A stretch of DNA of 64,000 bases from Runella sp. SP2 (lineage in GTDB: Bacteria; Bacteroidota; Bacteroidia; Cytophagales; Spirosomataceae), in assembly GCF_003711225.1 (NCBI RefSeq), contig NZ_CP031032.1, positions 1 to 64,000 on the forward strand, given 5' to 3'. The notes below the pieces were generated by a model, which saw nothing but the letters and a program-made list of their open reading frames with translations, did not search any database and was not told the origin of the DNA. Every line of letters begins with the position of its first letter. Position 1 is the stretch's first letter. A program made the position numbers and the translations under genes. Positions 55,818 to 63,662 of this stretch are shown here, piece after piece.

Positions 55818-56145
55818 TCATCCAAGCCACCAATGGCCTGAAAACCAAACTGCTCTGGCTCTTGAATCCTATCAAAATGTTACAGATTTACCATTTCCAC
55901 AAATTGCACCTAGCCTCACTTCTGATCAATTAGACGAGCTTGTTGGTAACTATTTTCAAAAAGTTATAGAACTTCACCCAAATGCCGTTCACATTATGGG
56001 TGAAATGACTTTTACCTTTCGTTTGGTACAAAAGTTAAAGACTTTTGGCATCTCCTGTATCGCCAGTACAACGGAACGGGTAACTGAGCAAATCGGCGAA
56101 ATGAAAACCTCCAAATTTCAATTCGTACAATTCAGAGAATACTAA
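55798..56145 (+). CDS. Small Rossmann-like protein, candidate ring nuclease
   Basis: A 115-aa protein. The ATG at 55798 is preferred over 55774 because it opens directly on the first strand (MLLNLTNHPSHQWPENQ) and shortens the overlap with csx2 to 20 bases. The pattern is alternating strand and helix: a short N-terminal strand, DLPFPQIAPSL, then AVHIMGEMTFTFRLVQKLK, then SCIASTTERVTEQ and a closing strand FQFVQFREY. Size, fold pattern and close coupling to a CARF-HEPN gene resemble small ring nucleases (Csx15/Csx16/Csx20 type) that break cyclic oligoadenylate. I cannot assign it to a named family; the role is inferred from context. Confidence 0.65.
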   Translation: MLLNLTNHPSHQWPENQTALALESYQNVTDLPFPQIAPSLTSDQLDELVGNYFQKVIELHPNAVHIMGEMTFTFRLVQKLKTFGISCIASTTERVTEQIGEMKTSKFQFVQFREY

Positions 56146-57119
56146 TCCAACTCATACCATCCACGCATCCCTTCTACAACTTCTCGGATTTTAGAACGGA
56201 GTGTTTTCGGAGTCATAACCTCGCAGTCAGCGCCGAGTTCGAGAATTTTACTTTCTAACTCCTTATTGATGATGAGGTTATACGAGAAGGATATGTCGGT
56301 TTCGGTTTCTTGTAGTATCTTTTGAGAAGGATGAATCGGCTTAGTGTTGACGTACCACGCCCTGGGCTTGAGCACCCGAATCGTCACTTCTTCAGGTTGA
56401 CTCGCCTGTGGCTTGGTGACACCTATAAAATGTTCAAAGTACGTAGCTGGGTCCAAAGTATCGTTTGACTGGAACGAAGTGCTTGCGGGTGTAAGCTTAT
56501 TCATTCTGTCCAGGGCAAGATTGTAGAGTAACTGCTGGGAATGTTCGAGGCCAAACAAATACCATCGGTTGTTGTATTCTTTCAGAAAATAGGGATGAAT
56601 CACAAAGGTTGACTGTACTCCCTTAAAATCGGTATAATCAATTTCAATACACTGCTGACAATTGATGTAATTGTACAACTCATTCAGGAAATGAAGCCCT
56701 TTCAACAACGGATTTTGTTCAAAATACACTACTGTTCGTGGAATTTCGGCAAAAAGTCCTGCTTCTGTTTCAAGCTTGAATAGTACTTCTTGCAAACCGT
56801 CCGACTGAGGAAGGGCAGAAAACTGACGGAGCAGCGCCAATGATTCGTTGAGTAAGGCCGCATCGTCTTGATTGAGGGCTTCAAAAAGCGTAAACTCTTT
56901 TTCGTAGTAGTAATGAGGTTTCCACTTGGGGATGGGGGCTTTAAACGTTTCCTGCAACAAACGAATATCTGCTTTTAATGTTCTTTCCGCAGGGCGTTCT
57001 CGTACTAAATCAGAAAGCTCACAAGCATTTGCTAACTGCTCCCAGTTGAATTTTCGTCCCGTAGCAAGCTTTCCGTGAATAACCAAAAGTCGTCCTAATT
57101 GATTTTTATTTACTGGCAT
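56142..57119 (-). CDS. WYL-domain transcriptional regulator
   Basis: The 325-aa predicted regulator has an N-terminal helical DNA-binding part (FNWEQLANACELSDLVRERP, then RTLKADIRLLQETFK), a WYL core with HPYFLKEYNNRWYLFGLEHS, and a WCX-like C-terminus (TKPIHPSQKILQETETDISF). It resembles the 43.2-kb WYL protein. It is tail to tail with the small ring-nuclease candidate (4-base overlap) and divergent from the membrane/vWA-primase-cas2-cas1 operon, so that operon's promoter at 57210 is a natural target. Confidence 0.87.
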   Translation of the reverse strand: MPVNKNQLGRLLVIHGKLATGRKFNWEQLANACELSDLVRERPAERTLKADIRLLQETFKAPIPKWKPHYYYEKEFTLFEALNQDDAALLNESLALLRQFSALPQSDGLQEVLFKLETEAGLFAEIPRTVVYFEQNPLLKGLHFLNELYNYINCQQCIEIDYTDFKGVQSTFVIHPYFLKEYNNRWYLFGLEHSQQLLYNLALDRMNKLTPASTSFQSNDTLDPATYFEHFIGVTKPQASQPEEVTIRVLKPRAWYVNTKPIHPSQKILQETETDISFSYNLIINKELESKILELGADCEVMTPKTLRSKIREVVEGMRGWYELD

Positions 57120-57209
57120 GGTTTTACGCTTTTATTCAACTCCAAATACACTTTTTAATTTGATTATCAGGTAGATGCACATAGGCAGCATCTTATCTTT
57201 GCTTACTAT

Positions 57210-57240
57210 TTTGAGGGTTTATTTCCCCTCTATACTTTTG
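57210..57240 (+). promoter_or_regulatory. Promoter of the adaptation operon
   Basis: TTTG (57210-57213), a 19-base gap, then TACTTTTG (57233-57240): an exact match to the Bacteroidota promoter pattern TTTG-N19-TAnnTTTG. It would start transcription near 57247, leaving a leader of about 125 bases before the ATG at 57373. It is the only strong promoter-like sequence seen before the membrane/vWA, primase, cas2 and cas1 genes. Confidence 0.72.
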
Positions 57241-57315
57241 CACCGTCGTTTTGAAACGCCTCTTCGTTGGCAGAAAAGCCTACCGCTGTGTCGGTCATCT
57301 ACAAAAGCAAAAAAA

Positions 57316-57341
57316 CGTTGAAATCTACACAGTTTTCAACG
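57316..57341 (+). promoter_or_regulatory. Hairpin in the leader of the adaptation operon
   Basis: Perfect 8-base arms CGTTGAAA (57316-57323) and TTTCAACG (57334-57341) with a 10-base loop, 31 bases before the start codon. It could be an operator or an RNA structure limiting translation; the sequence does not tell which. Confidence 0.45.
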
Positions 57342-57372
57342 CAATCAGTGTCACCTTTAAACTTTTACGGCT

Positions 57373-59487
57373 ATGACAAACTTCACTACTACCGACAACA
57401 CCACTATGTTTGAACCCGCTACTTCTACTACTCCTGAACCGCAGGCTGTGGCTACACCCACCCATCCGCACCTCTCGGCACAGGTGAAGTACGTGGAAGA
57501 CCCCGAAGCGTTTGGCTACCAAGAATCGGGCAGGAACTTGGGAGATCCTACTACCTTCGAGAACTTTTTGAACCGTTTTGAGTCGGGGGCGATTATTGAC
57601 GCAAGTCAAGACGAAGAGGCCAACCAGGCACGTCGCCAGAAAATCGAGGCCGAACGCGACGAAGTACTGTCGAAACGGTTGGAGGTGGAAGCCCAAAAGA
57701 ACCAACATTTGGAGGTGTATGTTCCTGCGCAAGAGCAACTGATTACCGATAAAAAAGCGGAGATTGAACAGTTGACCTTAGAACACGAGCGGGGTAAAAT
57801 GCGTTCGGAGTTTAAGCCTGTCAAAGTAGGTTTGCTCACGTTTTTGTTTGTTTGTAACCTCACGTACTTGCTATTGTTCTATGCCAATTTGTTGTTTACC
57901 ATCTTTTTTAAGAACTACGACGCCGTCATCAAAAGTGGACAAGCCGATTTGAATACGCTGTTGGGCACTGTTTTTGACCCCAGCGGAATTTTCACTTGGC
58001 ACCCCGTGCTCATTTTCTGCTACCTTGCTCCTACGCTTTTTTTGACGTTGGGATTAGCCCCGCACTTGTTTTTAAACGTAATTGGTCAGGCACACCATCA
58101 GAAATGGGTAAAGCTCGGTTTTTATGTCTTGGCTTTTATTTTCGATGCACTATTGGCTTATCAATTGGAAAGCAAGGCCCATCAGCTGCGCAAATTGATG
58201 GGAATGGAAGAACCTTTTACCTGGTACGCTTCGTCTATGTTTTGGATTGTGTTAGGGTTTGGCTTTTTGGCCTACGTGGTGTGTGGTTTCTTGGCGGTAG
58301 TGGTGGAAAAGGAGTTTGAAAAACGCGATAACTCCCGCCTTTTTGAGACTAAACTCGGTTTTTTGAAAAACCATATTGCCGAAGCGCAAGCAAAAATCGT
58401 CGAACTCCAAGGAAAAATTGGGGAGTTAAATGCTCAGCTTGGGCAAATTGACTTGCAATTGGACGCTTTCAAACGTCGTCTTGAAGCCATTTCGTTGAAG
58501 GTAGGCTCATTACAAAATACGTTGCAGGCGTTCTATTCGGGTTGGTTGCGTTACCTCAACAATGGCAATCACTACCAAAAAAGGGCAGAATGTGAGGAAC
58601 GATTTCAAGCGTTTTTAGCTAAAAATGCCGCCCCTGTTGTTCCAACTGAGACCGAAGAAGTCGTCCCCAACGGTGCCAGCGAATTTAAAAAGAGTGTTTT
58701 CAACCGCGTGTTCAATTCCTTTTTATTGGGGATGTTGTTGTGCTTTGGTCTGTCGTGGAGCGTCATGGCGCAGAAGCAATGGGTAGTGGCGCTCGATTTG
58801 TCCGATCGGCTTGTGACTACTCCTCATTGTGCTGCCAACGACCAAAAGGTCATCATGCAAGCTTTTACTGAGTTTGAAGCAGCGGTTCGTCGTTCGTTGA
58901 TTGTCAACTCAAAAGATGTGTTTATGGTGCGCATTTTACCCCAAAAAAACAGCCCTTTTGATGGCCACCATTACGAGCAGCGCTTGTCGCTTTCAATGCC
59001 TGCTACTTCCATTGCGGAGCGCGCTAAAAGGCTGCAATCACTCAAAAAAGAGCTTCCGACGCTCTTGCGTGAATTGTACCAAAAGGCAACGTTTAGCAAT
59101 CAGCCGAACAAGTACTACGGCGTGGACATTTGGCTGTTTTTCAACGATTTAGTACCATATTTGACGCCCAAGGGTTATCAAACTGAGCTGGTATTACTCA
59201 GCGATGGCCACTTTGATTTTGAATCGTACGAACATACCGTAGAACACCGTTCGCAATACACCCACACCAAATTTATTCGCGATTTTAAAGGCCCCGATTG
59301 GAAAAGTATCGCCGAAAGGCAAGGCGCAGGTATTTTACCCATTAGTCGAAAAATCGGCGGAGTATCGGTGCGGGTAAAAGGGTTAAAAGCCAAAACGAGC
59401 GACATTTTTGAACTGGACAAATTGCGTTTCTTTTGGGGCAAGTGGCTCCAAGCCTGTGGCATTCAGCATTTTGATGTCTCCCAATAA
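57373..59487 (+). CDS. Membrane/coiled-coil protein with internal signal peptide and vWA-like C-terminus
   Basis: Not a family I recognise. Layout of the 704 residues: a low-complexity N-terminus; a coiled coil at about 75-140; four predicted membrane segments between about 150 and 312 (VGLLTFLFVCNLTYLLLFYA, LIFCYLAPTLFLTLG, FYVLAFIFDALLAYQL, FWIVLGFGFLAYVVCGFLAV); a second long coiled coil at about 315-400; then SFLLGMLLCFGLSWSVMAQ at about 452-470, which looks exactly like a Bacteroidota signal peptide; and a C-terminal domain with VVALDLSDR and ELVLLSDGHFDFES, strands resembling a von Willebrand A fold with a partial metal site. It looks like two genes fused. It heads the operon leading to primase, cas2 and cas1. 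Confidence 0.8.
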   Translation: MTNFTTTDNTTMFEPATSTTPEPQAVATPTHPHLSAQVKYVEDPEAFGYQESGRNLGDPTTFENFLNRFESGAIIDASQDEEANQARRQKIEAERDEVLSKRLEVEAQKNQHLEVYVPAQEQLITDKKAEIEQLTLEHERGKMRSEFKPVKVGLLTFLFVCNLTYLLLFYANLLFTIFFKNYDAVIKSGQADLNTLLGTVFDPSGIFTWHPVLIFCYLAPTLFLTLGLAPHLFLNVIGQAHHQKWVKLGFYVLAFIFDALLAYQLESKAHQLRKLMGMEEPFTWYASSMFWIVLGFGFLAYVVCGFLAVVVEKEFEKRDNSRLFETKLGFLKNHIAEAQAKIVELQGKIGELNAQLGQIDLQLDAFKRRLEAISLKVGSLQNTLQAFYSGWLRYLNNGNHYQKRAECEERFQAFLAKNAAPVVPTETEEVVPNGASEFKKSVFNRVFNSFLLGMLLCFGLSWSVMAQKQWVVALDLSDRLVTTPHCAANDQKVIMQAFTEFEAAVRRSLIVNSKDVFMVRILPQKNSPFDGHHYEQRLSLSMPATSIAERAKRLQSLKKELPTLLRELYQKATFSNQPNKYYGVDIWLFFNDLVPYLTPKGYQTELVLLSDGHFDFESYEHTVEHRSQYTHTKFIRDFKGPDWKSIAERQGAGILPISRKIGGVSVRVKGLKAKTSDIFELDKLRFFWGKWLQACGIQHFDVSQ

Positions 59488-59652
59488 AAAAATCAACAAT
59501 GCAGAAACACTGCATTTCTGGTTGCGAACTTTGTCCCATCATTTCACCAAAACCCCTTCAACACCTTCACAACACCAACGCTCTCGCTCGGAAAAAACCT
59601 TACGGCCTCCAACGAGGCACTTCAGCCTGTTTCGCTCGCTGAAGTTGTTTCA

Positions 59653-60597
59653 ATGATTAAGGGAGATACACTTTTGCAAAAGGATACCGAGCGTCTGCGC
59701 AAGCTTTCACTGCTCGACAAAGCAGCCTATCGTACGGCCAAAACCCGACTTCCTTACGTGGTAGGTAGCATTTTCAGGGACGGAGTGCGACGTATAGACA
59801 ATTTCGTTCAAGCTCACTGCTTGATTGTCGATGTGGACCATTTACCCAATTTTGATGGTGTCGTACCTGCATCCATCACGGCAGACCGCGCCGTTGCGTT
59901 GGCATTTGTCTCTCCAAGTGGTCAAGGGTTTAAGGTAGTTTTTACGTTGGAACAGCCCTGTAACGATGCCAAACTTTTTCAGGCGTTTTATAAATCGTTT
60001 GTCAGTCAGTTTGCCGAACGAACAGGCTTGGTGAGTAGCGTAGATTTGCGCACTTCGGATGCGTCGCGGGCGTGCTTTTTGGCCCACGATGCAAACGCCT
60101 ATTTCAACCCTAATGCGGAGCCACTGGTGGTAGAAATCATGACGTTGGAAGAAGACTTGTTTTCAAAGCAAACTCTTATCGAAAAAAAGGAGGCGACGAA
60201 AACCGAAACAAAGCCCATTTTCAACGAAACGGCCTACCGTGAGGTGCTTCGTGAGGTTTCTCCTACGGCTCCCACACGTACCGTTAAGCAGGCATTTGTT
60301 CCCCAAGAACTGCTTGATTTTATGCCCGAAATTGACGTTTTATGCCAAAAAGCGGGGCTAGAAGTTTTTGAAAAAATGCCTATTCAGTACGGTATTAAGG
60401 TGTTGGTAAAACAGGGCTACCGCAAGGCAGAAGTCAACGTATTTTTTGGCAAAAGAGGGTTTTCGGTGGTCAAATCGCCCAAAACGGGCACTGATGCCGC
60501 TTTGATGGATTTGCTGTACGGTATTCTCTACGCGCATTTGTTTCCTGCACCCATTAGTGAGAATGTGCCCTTAGTGAGTTATCTCTCTGCTAATTAA
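59653..60597 (+). CDS. CRISPR-associated primase-polymerase (CAPP), BT4734/VirE_N-like
   Basis: Archaeo-eukaryotic primase-like protein, directly upstream of cas2-cas1. From the ATG at 59653 (314 aa) the fold's motifs are seen: LIVDVDHL (metal-binding D60, D62), FVSPSGQGFKVVF (S87-K94), and DLRTSDASRACFLAHD (residues 131-146). The C-terminal 90 residues form a helical domain. The reading frame is open for a further 55 codons upstream and looks coding (PFNTFTTPTLS, then EALQPVSLAEVVSM, a family-like lead-in), but without ATG, GTG or TTG; CTG at 59518 is the only near-start. That frame is also continuous with the upstream gene apart from its TAA. Such enzymes have been linked to spacer acquisition. 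Confidence 0.82.
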   Translation: MIKGDTLLQKDTERLRKLSLLDKAAYRTAKTRLPYVVGSIFRDGVRRIDNFVQAHCLIVDVDHLPNFDGVVPASITADRAVALAFVSPSGQGFKVVFTLEQPCNDAKLFQAFYKSFVSQFAERTGLVSSVDLRTSDASRACFLAHDANAYFNPNAEPLVVEIMTLEEDLFSKQTLIEKKEATKTETKPIFNETAYREVLREVSPTAPTRTVKQAFVPQELLDFMPEIDVLCQKAGLEVFEKMPIQYGIKVLVKQGYRKAEVNVFFGKRGFSVVKSPKTGTDAALMDLLYGILYAHLFPAPISENVPLVSYLSAN

Positions 60598-60617
60598 CCC
60601 CACTTAGCTGTTTTTTT

Positions 60618-61094
60618 ATGCCAAAGAAGAAACCCTACGTTCGGAAAACGTTGCCTGAGCTCGAACGGCTTTGGCAAGAAGCGGCCTTAGTTCGGCCAAA
60701 GGAGGCACCACTTGGGGAGTCGGGGGAAATACCCCAACGACTTCAGAATTTCATGTTGTATTTACAGCGTCAACAGCCACTCAAACGCCCAGAAGACATG
60801 TATTGCTTTATCATGTACGACATTGAAAATAACAAAGTGCGGCGGCTTATGGCGAAGTACTTGCTGCAAAAAGGCTGCGTACGGGTCCAAAAATCGGTGT
60901 TTTTTGGCAGGTTTCACCGAAAGCTCCAACGTGAAGTGCTGGATGTACTGCGCAAGATGCAGGAATGTTACGAAAATGAAGACACGATTTTGGTGTTGCC
61001 CGTTGGCGAAGATATGCTCAACAGCCTCACCTGCATCGGTAAATTATTTGAACTGGAATTGATGACGGCCCACAAACACACGCTATTTTTTTGA
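60618..61094 (+). CDS. cas2: Cas2 with N-terminal extension
   Basis: Structural partner of Cas1 in spacer integration. The Cas2 ferredoxin fold begins at about residue 61 (MYCFIMYDIENNKVRRLMAK, with the usual aspartate at D68) and continues with GCVRVQKSVFFGRF. The first 60 residues (VRKTLPELERLWQEAALVRP) are an extra basic and helical segment not found in ordinary 85-100-aa Cas2. It lies 20 bases after the primase gene and 4 before cas1. Confidence 0.92.
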   Translation: MPKKKPYVRKTLPELERLWQEAALVRPKEAPLGESGEIPQRLQNFMLYLQRQQPLKRPEDMYCFIMYDIENNKVRRLMAKYLLQKGCVRVQKSVFFGRFHRKLQREVLDVLRKMQECYENEDTILVLPVGEDMLNSLTCIGKLFELELMTAHKHTLFF

Positions 61095-61098
61095 CACT

Positions 61099-62070
61099 AT
61101 GACACAACTTATCTTAAATAAACGAGGCACTAGCTTGAGCGTAAAAAGTGGTCGCTACTGCGTACGCACACCCGAACGGGAGAGTTTTATTCCTGTCCAT
61201 GAAATCAAAAGTATTCATTTGCACTCGGCGGCTAAGCTCACGTACGAGGTGGTACAAACGGCGATTCAGTACAACACCGATTTGCTGTTTATTGACCGAT
61301 ACGGCAAGCCTATTGGACGGGTTTGGAGCAATCAGTTTGGCTCCATTTCTACCATTCGTAAAAACCAATTGACGTTTTCGCAAACTACGATGGGGGCTGA
61401 ATGGATGCGTGGGCTATTGGTACAAAAAACCGAGAACCAAGTTCTTGTAGTGGAAATGCTTCAATTATTGACGCAAAAAGAATGCCCCGAGGCGTTGCAA
61501 AATTTGGCTTTTTACGGTCAAAAATTCAAGCAGTACGTCATCAAAGAGCTGCCCGAAACTTTTGCGACATTTAGGGGCTACGAAGGCAACCTCAGTAAGG
61601 TCTATTTTTCGGCGCTGCGTGAACTGCTACCGAAGCAATATTATTTTGCTAAACGCTCTCAGCACCCTGCTTTGGATATGTTTAATTGTTTGCTCAATTA
61701 TGCCTACGGAATGCTCTACAGTAACTGCGAGTCGGCGCTGATTCGGGCAGGTATCGACCCTGCCGTGGGCGTAATGCACCGCGACGAATACAATCGTCCC
61801 GTTTTGGTGTATGATTTTATTGAGACTTACCGCCATTATGCCGACTACGTAGTGTGTCACCTTTGTCTGCAAGAAGTGATTTTTGAGGAGTTTTTTGACG
61901 TAGAAAATGGTCAGTTTTGGCTTAATACCGACGGGAAACGTTTGCTCATTCAATGTATGAACGATTATCTCAACGAAGTAGTCAGCTTGCAGGGGTTGAG
62001 TCGAAGTCGACTTACTCACCTCGAACTGGACGCCCAACGTTTGGCGACTCAGCTCAAAAAAATTGGTTGA
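61099..62070 (+). CDS. cas1: Cas1 spacer integrase
   Basis: Metal-dependent integrase. The 323-aa protein has an N-terminal beta domain (VHEIKSIHLHSAAKLTYEVV) and a helical catalytic domain with the three conserved sites in place: E162 in FRGYEGNLSK, H227 in GVMHRDEYNRPVL, and D239/E242 in VYDFIETYRH. It is intact, so adaptation should be functional. It is the only cas1 in the window, although two interference modules are present. Confidence 0.96.
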   Translation: MTQLILNKRGTSLSVKSGRYCVRTPERESFIPVHEIKSIHLHSAAKLTYEVVQTAIQYNTDLLFIDRYGKPIGRVWSNQFGSISTIRKNQLTFSQTTMGAEWMRGLLVQKTENQVLVVEMLQLLTQKECPEALQNLAFYGQKFKQYVIKELPETFATFRGYEGNLSKVYFSALRELLPKQYYFAKRSQHPALDMFNCLLNYAYGMLYSNCESALIRAGIDPAVGVMHRDEYNRPVLVYDFIETYRHYADYVVCHLCLQEVIFEEFFDVENGQFWLNTDGKRLLIQCMNDYLNEVVSLQGLSRSRLTHLELDAQRLATQLKKIG

Positions 62071-62151
62071 TGCAAAAAGACCGCATCTTTAACTCAGACC
62101 TTTGTCATCATGTTTCACCGCCCACTGGGCACAACCTCTTTTACCATTTTC

Positions 62152-63531
62152 ATGAATCCAACCACTGCTACCCACACCCTTTTGTTTGCAAACATCGGCA
62201 ATCGCAATATTAGCTTTCAAGGCAAGACTTTTGACAGGCTTTCGGACGACCAAAAGCTGCTTTTTGGCGGCTCGTTTAAGGCATTTAGTCAAACCTTATT
62301 AAGTGATTTTGAAGCATTTGCCCCCGATTTGTCGGTGACGATTGTTAATCAGATTTTGGAGGTTTTGGGAAGTGCCTATTTTGACCAAGTCATTCTTTTT
62401 GGGTCAGACCAACTGGTCGATAATCACGCCAAAACCGACCAAGATACCTACTGGGCGGGGTTAATTATGGCCAAATTGCTGGTTAGGCAAGGTTATTTGA
62501 GCGAAAGCCAGGTCAAGGTGTTACCCGTTCGATGCGATATTTCGGACAACGACGGGTTGTTGCGCTATTACCGTAATCAGCTCAAACGGTTTAACAACGA
62601 TTATATGTATCCCAACGTGTGTATCTGCGACGCGGGAGGAAGCCCTCAGCAAAAAGTAGCGCTAAAGCTCATGGCCGAGTTTATGGTTGACAGCCAAAAG
62701 CTGGAGGTGTTGTACGTAAATGCCAAAACCAAAACCGTGGAAAAGGTAAGCCAAATTGAATACCGAAATATCATTACGGCCGAGCAAGTGAGAAGCCTGA
62801 CCGCCAAAGGGCAGTACAAAGCGGCTTTGTCGCTGCGGCAAGTGGACGACCTCACAAGCCTGTGCACCACCAGGGTACTGGCCAATCGTTTGCTTGGGAT
62901 GGGGTATTTTTTGAGCATCGGCAATGTTGAAATGTACCAGAAATTACGGCGAAATATAAAACAAAAAGAGCGAGATCAGTATGCGTTTTTGGTGGAGAGT
63001 CCTAGTCCATTGACCAACACCCTTGCTAAAGCTCAATTTATGAACCGAGCGGGGCAGTTTGACGCGGCGATCCTAAGTTTTGCGGTGTTTTACGAAAAAT
63101 ACCTTGCTCAACTTATTCACGCTCATTTTGGGTACGATTTGGTCAATGAGTATTACTCTGAAAGCCGTCGGCTACGGCAGGAGGCATTGGAACGCTTTCC
63201 TCATTTGGCTTCCGAAAATAACCTTGAAAGTATAGCCGAGATGGTTTTTCAAGTTAAAGTAGCTCAGTGTATTCAGGAAGAACCGCACGCTACGTTTGTC
63301 AATACGTTGTCAAATTTTATCGGTGGCAAATCAACGGAAAACCACAAGCTGCTGTTTATTAACGTGATTCGTAACAAAATTGCCCACGAAGGGCTCATTC
63401 CCGATGATTCAATGATGGGCAAAGACTTGCCCTATTTTGCGGAGTTAATCGGTGCCGCAGGGCAACTGATGCAGCTTCCTTCCGAAAATATTTTTGAAAA
63501 ACTAAACGAAGCTATTGCACTGGAGGTGTAG
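62152..63531 (+). CDS. CARF-HEPN ribonuclease, Csm6-like
   Basis: Second predicted cyclic-oligoadenylate-activated RNase, 459 aa. The ATG at 62152 is preferred over 62110 because it opens on the first CARF strand (THTLLFANIGNRNISFQG). The ligand-binding loop region reads VCICDAGGSPQQKVALKLMA (about residues 159-178). The C-terminal HEPN domain has the RX4H catalytic motif RNKIAHEG (R407, H412). It follows cas1 by 81 bases in the same direction, so a CARF effector is carried with the adaptation genes rather than with cas10. Confidence 0.87.
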   Translation: MNPTTATHTLLFANIGNRNISFQGKTFDRLSDDQKLLFGGSFKAFSQTLLSDFEAFAPDLSVTIVNQILEVLGSAYFDQVILFGSDQLVDNHAKTDQDTYWAGLIMAKLLVRQGYLSESQVKVLPVRCDISDNDGLLRYYRNQLKRFNNDYMYPNVCICDAGGSPQQKVALKLMAEFMVDSQKLEVLYVNAKTKTVEKVSQIEYRNIITAEQVRSLTAKGQYKAALSLRQVDDLTSLCTTRVLANRLLGMGYFLSIGNVEMYQKLRRNIKQKERDQYAFLVESPSPLTNTLAKAQFMNRAGQFDAAILSFAVFYEKYLAQLIHAHFGYDLVNEYYSESRRLRQEALERFPHLASENNLESIAEMVFQVKVAQCIQEEPHATFVNTLSNFIGGKSTENHKLLFINVIRNKIAHEGLIPDDSMMGKDLPYFAELIGAAGQLMQLPSENIFEKLNEAIALEV

Positions 63532-63592
63532 GGGTAGAGGGCAAGGAGCAAGAGGCAGAGGGCAAGGGGCAAAAAGGCAAGGGCAGAGGGAC
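63532..63592. repeat. Purine-rich low-complexity stretch
   Basis: Direct variants of GGCAAGG, AGAGGCA and GGGGCA follow one another right after the CARF-HEPN stop. Similar GGGGCAAGG elements are known as scattered intergenic repeats in some bacteria. It carries no gene and has no hairpin. Confidence 0.5.
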
Positions 63593-63662
63593 GTAATCAC
63601 TTTTTAAACTTTCATATCACTTCGATACTTTCACTACTACTACTCTACAAAATGCGCAGGAG

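Noticed and set aside
57373-59487. CorA-type magnesium channel as identity of the membrane protein
   Set aside because: CorA proteins occur in some type III-B loci, but the GMN motif and two-helix C-terminus are absent here.
59408-59656. 82-codon frame between the vWA-like gene and the primase
   Set aside because: It is out of frame with both, has biased R/S/P composition, and the primase frame itself is coding-like over the same bases.
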